DNA of 64,000 nt. Origin: Bradyrhizobium sp. WSM471. GTDB taxonomy: Bacteria > Pseudomonadota > Alphaproteobacteria > Rhizobiales > Xanthobacteraceae. Made by a program: the position numbers and the translations under genes. The stretch covers positions 4,030,001 through 4,094,000 of the forward strand of contig NZ_CM001442.1 in the NCBI RefSeq assembly GCF_000244915.1, given 5' to 3'. Of the stretch, positions 7,768-14,056 are shown in pieces (positions within the stretch are counted from its first letter, which is position 1; the number at the start of each line of letters is the position of its first letter). The notes below the pieces were generated by a model. The model had not been told where the DNA came from. It was given only the letters and a program-made list of their open reading frames with translations, and did not search any database.

Positions 7768-8430
7768 ATGCCGAAAAAAGCAAAACCAAAAAGAAAACTG
7801 AAGACCTATCAGACCTCGCTCGGCTTCTACGACCAGGCGATCGCCGCGCCCTCGATGAAGGCGGCGCTGGATGCCTGGGGCGCCAGGTCCAATCTGTTTC
7901 ACCAGGGCGCGGCGAAGGAGACCGACGATCCCGACATCGTCGCGGCGACGATGGAGAAGCCGGGTGTGGTGCTCAGGCGTCCGGTCGGATCGGACGGCCC
8001 GTTCACCGAGCATTCCGGTTTGCCGACCGATCTCGCTGACGACGAGGGCAAGCCAAAAAAATCCAGAGCCAAGTCCAAGGCCAAGTCCAAGCCGACAAAG
8101 CGTCCGGCGAAGGCGGCAAAGCAACCATCGCGCAAGCTCGACGATCAACAAGCGCGCAAGGCCGCCGCGGCGTTCGAGAAGGAAGAGCGGCGGCGGGAAG
8201 CCGAGCGCCGCAAGGAAGAGGCGGCCCGCGCCAAAGAGCGTGCGCGTCGCGACAAGGCGGTCGCGAGCGCGCAGGCGGCGCTTGACGAGGCGAGGCGGGA
8301 GCACGAATCGCGGTCGGAGGCGATCGAAGCGGAGCGCGCCGCGCTCGATCAACGCGCCGAGGCGGAGCAGAGCCGGTGGGACAAGCAGAGGATGAAGCTG
8401 ACGGAGGCGGTGCGGCGCGCGCGGGAGTAG
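7768..8430 (+). CDS. TolA-like basic coiled-coil protein
   Basis: 220 residues from the ATG at 7768. A short conserved N-terminal region (KPKRKLKTYQTSLGFYDQAIAAPSMKAALDAWG, then DPDIVAATMEKPGVVLRRP) precedes a Lys/Ala-rich linker (about 95-125) and a long charged helix of EERRREAERRKEEAARAKER type (about 130-220), which is a predicted coiled coil. The helix gives automatic matches to TolA, but no membrane anchor or TolA C-terminal domain is present, so a Tol-Pal role should not be assumed. The N-terminal region looks like the functional part. Function unknown. Confidence 0.7.
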   Translation: MPKKAKPKRKLKTYQTSLGFYDQAIAAPSMKAALDAWGARSNLFHQGAAKETDDPDIVAATMEKPGVVLRRPVGSDGPFTEHSGLPTDLADDEGKPKKSRAKSKAKSKPTKRPAKAAKQPSRKLDDQQARKAAAAFEKEERRREAERRKEEAARAKERARRDKAVASAQAALDEARREHESRSEAIEAERAALDQRAEAEQSRWDKQRMKLTEAVRRARE

Positions 8431-8467
8431 GGGGCCGGGTCAGAAGCGCGTCGTGCCGTCACTTCTT

Positions 8468-8582
8468 CGTCATTGCGAGCCAACGGGTCCGCGCGAAGCG
8501 CGGCCCGATGACAGGCTCCGAGAAGCAATCCAGAGTCCCTCCGCCGAGAGTCTGGATTGCTTCGCTTCGCTCGCAATGACGG
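8468..8582. repeat. Imperfect inverted repeat (CGTCATTGCGAGC family)
   Basis: The left arm begins CGTCATTGCGAGC and the right arm ends GCTCGCAATGACGG; an inner dyad AGCAATCCAGA / TCTGGATTGCT adds a second stem. It lies between the TolA-like gene and a small secreted-protein gene and is a second, distinct rhizobial intergenic repeat family. No gene is seen in it. Confidence 0.8.
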
Positions 8583-8680
8583 CGGGGCGGCCGGCGTCGG
8601 TCATTCCGGCAAAGCCTGATCGCAAATTCGCTTGCCTTGCTTGGCGTCCTTTTGCACTCTGGCGGGAAGGAGACCAACGC

Positions 8681-8956
8681 ATGAAGATCATGACTGTCGC
8701 GTGTGCGCTCGGAACGGCGCTGGTGCTGTGGAACGTCGGGATATCGGATGCCGAAGCCCGGGCGCGGAAGGCGCGCGTGGTGGATGAACAACGGCTGAGG
8801 GTCGATGTCCCCGTGCTCAGGCCGACGCCGTGGGATTACAATATCGTTCCGCGCTATCGTTATCGTCCGGAAGACGACCGGGTCGATCCCTACGGCCCGC
8901 CTTTGGTGTCGTCGTATGTCCGCTACGAGGGCTGGCGCTGGCCGTATTGGTGGTGA
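8681..8956 (+). CDS. Small secreted Pro/Tyr-rich protein
   Basis: 91 residues from the ATG at 8681, preceded by GGAAGGAG 8 bases upstream, which decides this start over the longer frame. A Sec signal peptide (MKIMTVACALGTALVLWNVG, cleavage near DAEA-R) is followed by a tail rich in Arg, Pro, Tyr and Trp (VPRYRYRPEDDRVDPYGPPL, ending RWPYWW). It is likely periplasmic or surface located. No family is recognised. Confidence 0.68.
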   Translation: MKIMTVACALGTALVLWNVGISDAEARARKARVVDEQRLRVDVPVLRPTPWDYNIVPRYRYRPEDDRVDPYGPPLVSSYVRYEGWRWPYWW

Positions 8957-8960
8957 TCCC

Positions 8961-9065
8961 GTAGCCCGGATGGAGCGAAGCGTAATCCGGGGCCGGACCG
9001 TCCGCATCGCGTGACCGCCCGCGTGGCACGAATCCCGGATTTCGCTTGCGCTCATCCGGGCTACG
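8961..9065. repeat. Rhizobial imperfect inverted repeat, copy 2
   Basis: The left arm GTAGCCCGGATGGAGCGAAG and the right arm ending CTCATCCGGGCTACG match copy 1. The loop is longer and its sequence differs. It lies between the small secreted-protein gene and the desaturase. Confidence 0.82.
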
Positions 9066-9192
9066 TTCTTGTCCGACGCAAGCCGCAGCCGCCGCTCCGT
9101 ACTCCCACGGCAGCTCGTATCCTTGATGGAATAACCCGAGGTTGTACTGTGCACCGCAACAGGGCTAACTTTGTGTGAATGGATCGGCTGCA

Positions 9193-10200
9193 ATGACCGT
9201 CATTGAAAGCGTGGTGTTGGCGGAAGCTGCGGAGCGGAAGATGCCGCCGGGCGTGCTGGTCGAAGGGCCGGTGGTCGAGGCCAAGTTTCGCGATTCCTAC
9301 ATCTCCTTCGTGATCATGATCGGAGGGTCGATCGCGGCGCTGGTCTGGGCCTTCTGGCAAGGCATCGGCTGGGTGGAGGTTTCGGTCTTCGCCGGCACGT
9401 TCGCGCTGTCGACGGTCGGGATCGGCTTCATGCATCGCTACTTCGTGCACCGCAGCTTCCGCTGCGGTCCGGTGATGCGCACGCTGTTCGCGGCCGTCGC
9501 CACCATGGCGGTGCAGGGCTCGATCCTGAAATGGGTGAGCAATCATCGCCGGCATCACCTTCACTCCGACAAGCCCGGCGATGTCCACAGCCCTTACTAT
9601 GACGGCGACGGCAACCCCTATGTCACCTTCGCCAAGGGGATGATGCATGCGCAAGGCGGCTGGGTGTGGGACCAGGCCACCACCGATGCCGGATACTACG
9701 CGAAGGATATCCTGGCCGATCCGATCGCCATGTTCTTCACCAGGACACGCTGGTACTGGTACGCGCTCTCGGCCGTGATCATTCCGGGCGCGATCGGCTA
9801 CGCCTTCGGCGGCGTGCACACGATGACCGGCTGCATCCTGTTCTCCGGCCTGTTCCGCAGCTACCTCATGACCATGGCGACATCGCTGGTCAACTCGGTC
9901 TGCCACAGCGACGGCCGCTACGGCTACCGCCGCTTCGATCTCGACGACGGCACCACCAACGAGTTCGTGACCACGATCCTCACCTTCGGTGAAGGCCTGC
10001 ACAACAACCATCACCGGTTTCCGCGCGACGCCTACATTTCGCACGCCTGGTACGAGATCGACATCAACGGCCTGATCATTCTGGCGCTCGGCAAGCTCGG
10101 GCTGGTGCACGACATTTTCGCGGCGGGAAGCCGGACTGCTCGCTCCGGAGATTCAGAGGACGGAAAGCGTCCTGTGGCAGATAACGAAGCGATGGTCTGA
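9193..10200 (+). CDS. Acyl-CoA/fatty-acid desaturase (membrane di-iron)
   Basis: 335 residues from the ATG at 9193; an upstream in-frame GTG at 9175 adds six residues. Membrane segments surround three histidine clusters that bind the di-iron centre: HRYFVHR (H-x4-H), HRRHHLH (H-x2-HH) and HNNHH near the C-terminus. This is the layout of delta-9 stearoyl-CoA-type desaturases, which insert a cis double bond into saturated acyl chains using O2 and electrons from a ferredoxin or cytochrome b5-like partner. The active site faces the cytoplasm. No electron donor is encoded adjacent. The C-terminal 25 residues are unconserved and polar. Confidence 0.9.
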   Translation: MTVIESVVLAEAAERKMPPGVLVEGPVVEAKFRDSYISFVIMIGGSIAALVWAFWQGIGWVEVSVFAGTFALSTVGIGFMHRYFVHRSFRCGPVMRTLFAAVATMAVQGSILKWVSNHRRHHLHSDKPGDVHSPYYDGDGNPYVTFAKGMMHAQGGWVWDQATTDAGYYAKDILADPIAMFFTRTRWYWYALSAVIIPGAIGYAFGGVHTMTGCILFSGLFRSYLMTMATSLVNSVCHSDGRYGYRRFDLDDGTTNEFVTTILTFGEGLHNNHHRFPRDAYISHAWYEIDINGLIILALGKLGLVHDIFAAGSRTARSGDSEDGKRPVADNEAMV

Positions 10201-10209
10201 TGGAGGCCT

Positions 10210-10295
10210 GTAGCCCGGATGGAGCGTAGCGCAATCCGGGACCAGCGTGGCTTGGCGCGAGATCCCGGATTTCGCTTCGCTCCATCCGGGCTACG
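10210..10295. repeat. Rhizobial imperfect inverted repeat, copy 3
   Basis: The left arm GTAGCCCGGATGGAGCGTAG and the right arm ending CTCCATCCGGGCTAC match copies 1 and 2. It starts 10 bases after the desaturase stop codon and may act as a transcript-end structure. Confidence 0.82.
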
Positions 10296-10363
10296 GTCCT
10301 TAACCGCCGCAAGCCGCAGAAACTGCCGCTTCCGTGAAATCCAAACATAAGTTGTGTTCGGAG

Positions 10364-10388
10364 GGAACTCTGGCCCGATGGGGCCGTT
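10364..10388 (+). promoter_or_regulatory. Candidate EcfG (general stress sigma factor) promoter
   Basis: GGAAC (10364-10368) and CGTT (10385-10388) are separated by 16 bases, which matches the GGAAC-N16/17-CGTT consensus of alphaproteobacterial EcfG promoters. It lies about 125 bp upstream of the two-gene operon starting at 10513. Short consensus, so a chance match is possible. Confidence 0.45.
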
Positions 10389-10512
10389 GAGCCTGTGATC
10401 CCCGAGCGCAGCGAGATCGAAGCTCCGATCCTCGCCTGAATAAAGACCGCAGTCGCGTTGTGAGAGCGGCTCGGCGCGATGCGTCCTCCGTGCGTATCAA
10501 CCGGAAACCTTC

Positions 10513-10731
10513 ATGAACAGCCCTGATGTTCGCAATGCCATTGAGATCGACCGCGGCTCCAGCTTGGCGATCTCTCATGAAATAGCAGACCGCCTGCGGA
10601 GCAAGCTTGGCGGCGAGCACGACCCATTACCGCAACATCTGACGGCCCTGGTCGACCGGATTGCGCAGATCAGCAGCCATTCGAACCAAGCGACGCTCGT
10701 GATGACCTCCGGATCGGATCCAGCATGTTAG
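10513..10731 (+). CDS. Small hypothetical protein, first gene of a two-gene operon
   Basis: 72 residues, with an ISHEIADRLRSKLGG segment and HLTALVDRIAQI. Soluble and probably helical, no known motif. Its stop overlaps the start of the next gene by 7 bp, which indicates translational coupling. The EcfG-like promoter upstream suggests expression in the general stress response, which is common for small uncharacterised rhizobial proteins. The function is unknown. Confidence 0.6.
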   Translation: MNSPDVRNAIEIDRGSSLAISHEIADRLRSKLGGEHDPLPQHLTALVDRIAQISSHSNQATLVMTSGSDPAC

Positions 10732-10943
10732 ACTTTTCCAATGCATCTTTTACGCCTGAAACCATCGGCATCATGAAGACTGCGCTGGACACGGCGGTTG
10801 CGTCACTGCCGGCCCCGGTCAGCTCTGCGCATGTCAGGTCGATCGCGGAGACAATCCTTCGCACGGCGAAGGAGGGCGAGCGAGACCCCGCTGTGCTGGA
10901 GCGCATGGCGTTGATGGAGCTTCAGATCTCGCCGCGGGATTGA
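10725..10943 (+). CDS. Small hypothetical protein, stress-operon type
   Basis: 72 residues: MLDFSNASFTPETIGIMKTA, then LDTAVASLPAPVSSAHVRSIAETILRTAKEGERDPAVLERMALMEL. The VxxIAETILRxAKxGERDPxxLxRMAL layout looks like a recurring small-protein family of Bradyrhizobium and relatives; I recognise the pattern but know no assigned function. It overlaps the previous gene by 7 bp and so is almost certainly cotranscribed with it. Confidence 0.68.
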   Translation: MLDFSNASFTPETIGIMKTALDTAVASLPAPVSSAHVRSIAETILRTAKEGERDPAVLERMALMELQISPRD

Positions 10944-10997
10944 TGCCGGCCCGCCGCTTGTGTGCCGGCGCAGAAGTGCTCGAATTGCCCTGCGGGA

Positions 10998-12155
10998 TCA
11001 CCAATCCGGATCGCCATAGTAGGGATCGACCATATAGGGCGGCGGCATCCAGGGCCCGCGCGATGGCCGCGGTCGCCGCGGTGCGGCCGCTTGCACATGC
11101 GGCCGTGCAGGCGCGGCGGCATCGTTGTTGATCGCGCTCCGCGCGGCGGGTTTCGCGGGTGCAGGTGCGGATGACGATGCGGATGACGTCGTCAGCTCCT
11201 TTTGCAGCGCCTGGACCTGTGCGGCGAGGCGCGCATTGGCCGCCGCATCCTTCTCCTGCGCCGCCTTGAGTTGCTGAATGGTGTCGGCCTGCTCGCGCAG
11301 CGTCTGCTCGTTGCGGCTTTTCAGTTGCTCGAGCTTTCCGTTGATGTTCGCAAGCTCGCTGGTGATGGTCTTGAGCGATTGCGCGAGATCAGACGACGAC
11401 GGGTCAGGCGTTGTGGCGCCAGTTCTTGAAGCGTCGGGTCTTGAAGCGTCGGGTCTTGAAGCGTCGGGTCTTGAAGCGTCGGGTCTTGAAGCGTCAAACC
11501 CTGCATTGCTCTCGGTGTCCTTGCCGGCCGGCGGCTCGGGCACCGTGCCGGGCTCATCCGCGGCCGCCAGCTGCACGGCCGGCGCTTGCGGCGGACTTTC
11601 AACCGCGGACGCTTGCGGAGGCTCAGTCGCGGCCGGCGGAGCCCATCGCGCCATGATCGATTTGGTCATCGACCTGGCCTCGTCGCGATATTGCGAAGCG
11701 AAGGCGACACCGAGAACGCTGATCGCCAGCACGAGAGCGACCAGAGCGCGCAGCATGGGCCGATCTCCCTTCAGGCCTTGGGTGCGAACCGTGCTAGCCG
11801 GCGCCAGCGCCGTGCTCTTGGGAGTCTTGTCCTCGGGAATCTTGTCCTTGGGAGTCTCGACAGCCTCCGCACCGGCGCCTGCTCGCGAGGCCCGCGGGCC
11901 TTCGCTGCCGCGTTCCATTCCGGAAACCAGCCGGTCCAGCCGCGCAAGGTCTTGCTCTGCGCTCTTGATCCGGTCGTAGGCCCGCGCCAGCCCGCCATCG
12001 GCGCGCTCCGCGTCCGGCTTGGGGACATCAGGCTTGTGGTCGTCAGGTTTGGGGTCGTTCGTCTCGGGCACCGATGCGCTCTCGCTCCAGTCGGGCGTCA
12101 ATGGGAGTGCGGCAGTTCGATCGTTGGAACGATAAGTCTCGCCGCCGTCCAACAC
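10998..12155 (-). CDS. Single-pass membrane coiled-coil protein with DASRP repeats
   Basis: 385 residues. Residues about 1-130 are soluble and polar, including a DPKPDDHKPDVPKPDAE stretch and a short charged helix (YDRIKSAEQDLARLDRLVSG). One membrane segment follows (about 134-155, LRALVALVLAISVLGVAFA). The external part has an Ala/Pro linker, about five DASRP pentapeptide repeats encoded by a 15-bp tandem repeat, a coiled coil (about 255-325, ITSELANINGKLEQLKSR and onwards) and a C-terminal Pro/Tyr tail. No enzyme domain is visible. It may be an envelope scaffold. It is divergent from the cytochrome c gene and its start shares the intergenic region with the FixK-like box. Confidence 0.7.
   Translation of the reverse strand: MLDGGETYRSNDRTAALPLTPDWSESASVPETNDPKPDDHKPDVPKPDAERADGGLARAYDRIKSAEQDLARLDRLVSGMERGSEGPRASRAGAGAEAVETPKDKIPEDKTPKSTALAPASTVRTQGLKGDRPMLRALVALVLAISVLGVAFASQYRDEARSMTKSIMARWAPPAATEPPQASAVESPPQAPAVQLAAADEPGTVPEPPAGKDTESNAGFDASRPDASRPDASRPDASRPDASRTGATTPDPSSSDLAQSLKTITSELANINGKLEQLKSRNEQTLREQADTIQQLKAAQEKDAAANARLAAQVQALQKELTTSSASSSAPAPAKPAARSAINNDAAAPARPHVQAAAPRRPRPSRGPWMPPPYMVDPYYGDPDW
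11424..11495. repeat. 15-bp tandem repeat inside the coiled-coil protein gene
   Basis: About 4.8 copies of TCTTGAAGCGTCGGG in direct array, identical from copy to copy. On the coding (minus) strand it encodes repeated Asp-Ala-Ser-Arg-Pro. Identity at the DNA level, including third positions, indicates recent expansion and likely copy-number variation between strains. Confidence 0.92.
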
Positions 12156-12268
12156 AACGCGCGTGCGAAGGAGAAATTAAGGCGGGCTTGGGGGTAGGTC
12201 GGATCGAGGCCCGACACCGAAGTGCTCCTGGCCCGGATGAGCGCCTTGTCAGCCGTAGCTCGCAATTC

Positions 12269-12282
12269 TTGATCGGGATCAA
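12269..12282. promoter_or_regulatory. FNR/FixK-type box upstream of the cytochrome c gene
   Basis: TTGATCGGGATCAA is a perfect match to TTGAT-N4-ATCAA, the site bound by FixK2/FnrN under low oxygen in rhizobia. It lies 61 bp before the cytochrome c start, compatible with a class II position about 41 bp from a transcription start near 12317. Confidence 0.75.
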
Positions 12283-12342
12283 TTCCGTCTGCTCGCGCCA
12301 GCCTACGCTCGCGAAGTTGCCAAGCAATGGCGAGGTACGGCT

Positions 12343-12702
12343 ATGTCGCGGAGCATTCGCAGTTATGTCGGCCTCGCCATCCTGATCGCGTTGTCGGGGC
12401 TGTTTCTCGTCATGATCGTCCACAGCGCCGGCGGAGCATCAAGGGCAGCCGTGCGCACGGCATCGGAGGGGCATCGTCTTGCGCAAGCGTGGTGCCAGAC
12501 GTGCCACGCGGTCGAGCCCCGCATGGCCGGATTGTTCGATACCGCCCCGAGCTTCGAAGCCATCGCGAACCGCAACGGCACCACCGCGCTTTCGCTGAAG
12601 GTGTTCTTGAAGACCAGCCACCAGAACATGCCGAATCTGATCATCGCGCCCGATCAGGCTGATGCGCTGGTGAGCTACATCCTGAGCCTGAGGAACGGTT
12701 AG
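12343..12702 (+). CDS. Membrane-anchored or periplasmic c-type cytochrome
   Basis: 119 residues. An N-terminal hydrophobic segment (about 7-27, VGLAILIALSGLFLVMIVH) precedes one haem c domain with CQTCH (about residues 51-55) and a likely Met axial ligand in HQNMPNL near residue 90. The size and layout are those of a small class I cytochrome c with a signal-anchor. It would carry electrons in the periplasm. The perfect FixK-type box upstream suggests induction in microaerobic conditions. No oxidase genes are adjacent. Confidence 0.88.
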   Translation: MSRSIRSYVGLAILIALSGLFLVMIVHSAGGASRAAVRTASEGHRLAQAWCQTCHAVEPRMAGLFDTAPSFEAIANRNGTTALSLKVFLKTSHQNMPNLIIAPDQADALVSYILSLRNG

Positions 12703-12760
12703 CCGCAGCTCCCAGGATGAGATGCGGGGATGGGCTGCGGGGGAGGCAACGGGCCGCCCC

Positions 12761-12774
12761 TTGATCTGGATCAA
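12761..12774. promoter_or_regulatory. FNR/FixK-type box upstream of the HdeA-like gene
   Basis: TTGATCTGGATCAA is a perfect TTGAT-N4-ATCAA site, 53 bp before the start of the HdeA-like gene. With the box at 12269 it marks two neighbouring genes as a likely low-oxygen regulon. Confidence 0.75.
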
Positions 12775-12826
12775 GCAGGCAGCGCCCGACCACCTCCACC
12801 GTGCAAACATTCATCGGAAGGAAAAC

Positions 12827-13123
12827 ATGGTTCAGACAAGAGCGACCGTCCTTGGTGCCTTCGCGGCCCTGCTGCTGATCGTGCCGGCCAAGGCCCAGGT
12901 GCTGGTCGATGTTTCCAAGATCAGCTGCGACCAGTACATCACCCAGCGTATTACCCACATGCAGACCGTGAACGTCTGGCTCGCCGGGTTCTACGCCGGC
13001 CGCCGCAACAATCCCGTCGTGGACACGCAAGCGCTGAACAAGAACGGCAACAAGCTCTCGCGCTTCTGCGAGTCGCATCGCGAGATGCCGCTGCTGGAGG
13101 CCGTCGAGGCCAATACGAAGTAG
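12827..13123 (+). CDS. HdeA/HdeB-family periplasmic protein
   Basis: 98 residues from the ATG at 12827 (GGAAGG 8-10 bases upstream); the longer frame from 12722 covers the FixK-type box and is rejected. A Sec signal peptide (MVQTRATVLGAFAALLLIVPAKA, cleaved before Q) is followed by the HdeA-type mature region: SCDQYITQR, VWLAGFYAGR and RFCESH, with the two Cys expected to form the family disulfide. HdeA/B are acid-activated periplasmic chaperones in enterics; rhizobial homologues are common but little studied. The promoter carries a perfect FixK-type box, so low oxygen control is likely. Confidence 0.82.
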   Translation: MVQTRATVLGAFAALLLIVPAKAQVLVDVSKISCDQYITQRITHMQTVNVWLAGFYAGRRNNPVVDTQALNKNGNKLSRFCESHREMPLLEAVEANTK

Positions 13124-13242
13124 CGGCCGAGGAGGGCGCGGGCGTTTGCGGTCGTGTCGGCCTGACCATATCGCGCATTGCGGCGACGCGCATTGAATCT
13201 ACATCGACAGGTGAAGTGCACTGTCACCGTCATCGCCGGCCA

Positions 13243-13758
13243 TCAATAGCGGCCGCCGTGGCCCTTTTGCTGCGTGATCCAGTCCGACAATGTTTTCGGT
13301 GTCGATCCCGCGGTCCGGCCTGGTAATGCCTTCGGATTGTCGCGGGCGCCTTTCGCCGGACGGCTGCGCGGCACTTCCGTTGCGTTGACGCTCTTCGAGC
13401 CAGCGATCGATGCCTCTGCGGCTTCCTTCTCGAGGCGCAGCTGTTTCAATCGCGCCATCTTGATGCGCTCGGCCTCGACTGCGGGTCCTTCGGACAGCAG
13501 CGGCCTGTGTTGAGCGACCTCCGCCGGGACGATGACACCGATAATGGTTGTCTCGCCCAGCGCCTTGCAGGCTTCGAGCCGATGCAGTCCCTCGACCAGA
13601 ACGAGGCGGTCTCCGTCGAGCCGGACGGAAATGGGTTCCTGTTGTCCGATGTCCAGCATACTTTCAGCGATCTCCCCGACGATCCCGGGCTTGATGGCTT
13701 TCTTCTGCTTCGTGGGAACGAAGATCTTCTCGATCGGGAAGCTTTCCGGTTTGGGCAT
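13243..13758 (-). CDS. ParB/Srx-type nuclease-fold protein
   Basis: 171 residues. The N-terminal 95 residues are a ParB-like domain: IEKIFVPTKQKKAI, then IAESMLDIGQQEPISVRLDGDRLVLVEGLHRLEACKALGETTI, with the EGLHRLEA box (GxHR) that binds CTP or a nucleotide in the superfamily. The C-terminal part is basic and low in complexity. It lacks the helix-turn-helix and dimer domains of chromosome-partitioning ParB and so is not a segregation protein. Stand-alone ParB-fold proteins occur in plasmids, phages and genomic islands. It is the last gene before the accessory island. Confidence 0.75.
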   Translation of the reverse strand: MPKPESFPIEKIFVPTKQKKAIKPGIVGEIAESMLDIGQQEPISVRLDGDRLVLVEGLHRLEACKALGETTIIGVIVPAEVAQHRPLLSEGPAVEAERIKMARLKQLRLEKEAAEASIAGSKSVNATEVPRSRPAKGARDNPKALPGRTAGSTPKTLSDWITQQKGHGGRY

Positions 13759-13904
13759 AATCTGACTCCGCTTCTACCGGGCCGTCGGAACCGATGCCGG
13801 CGGTGGTCGGAGTTTAGGAGGGAACGGCTCGACCGCAAAGGTAATTTCGGTGGCTGGTACTGATAGGCGTCGATGCCGGAAGCTGCTACCCAATCAATTT
13901 AGCC

Positions 13905-13988
13905 CGTAGGATGGGGTGAGCCGCTGCGAAACCCATCGCTTCGCCGAACCACTGATGATGGGTATCGCTTCGCTCTACCCATCCTACG
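13905..13988. repeat. Imperfect inverted repeat (CGTAGGATGGG family) at the island boundary
   Basis: The left arm CGTAGGATGGGGTGAGC and the right arm GCTCTACCCATCCTACG are near-perfect complements with an inner GAAACCCATCGCTTCG / GATGGGTATCGCTTCG unit. It is a third intergenic repeat family and lies between the ParB-like gene and the first island gene. The 13759-14056 gap holds nothing else recognisable. Confidence 0.8.
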
Positions 13989-14056
13989 AGCTGCGGCTTA
14001 GCTCGTAACAGCGTATTGAACTCGAGACCAAATCGACCCCTCCCGCGGTTGAGGGT

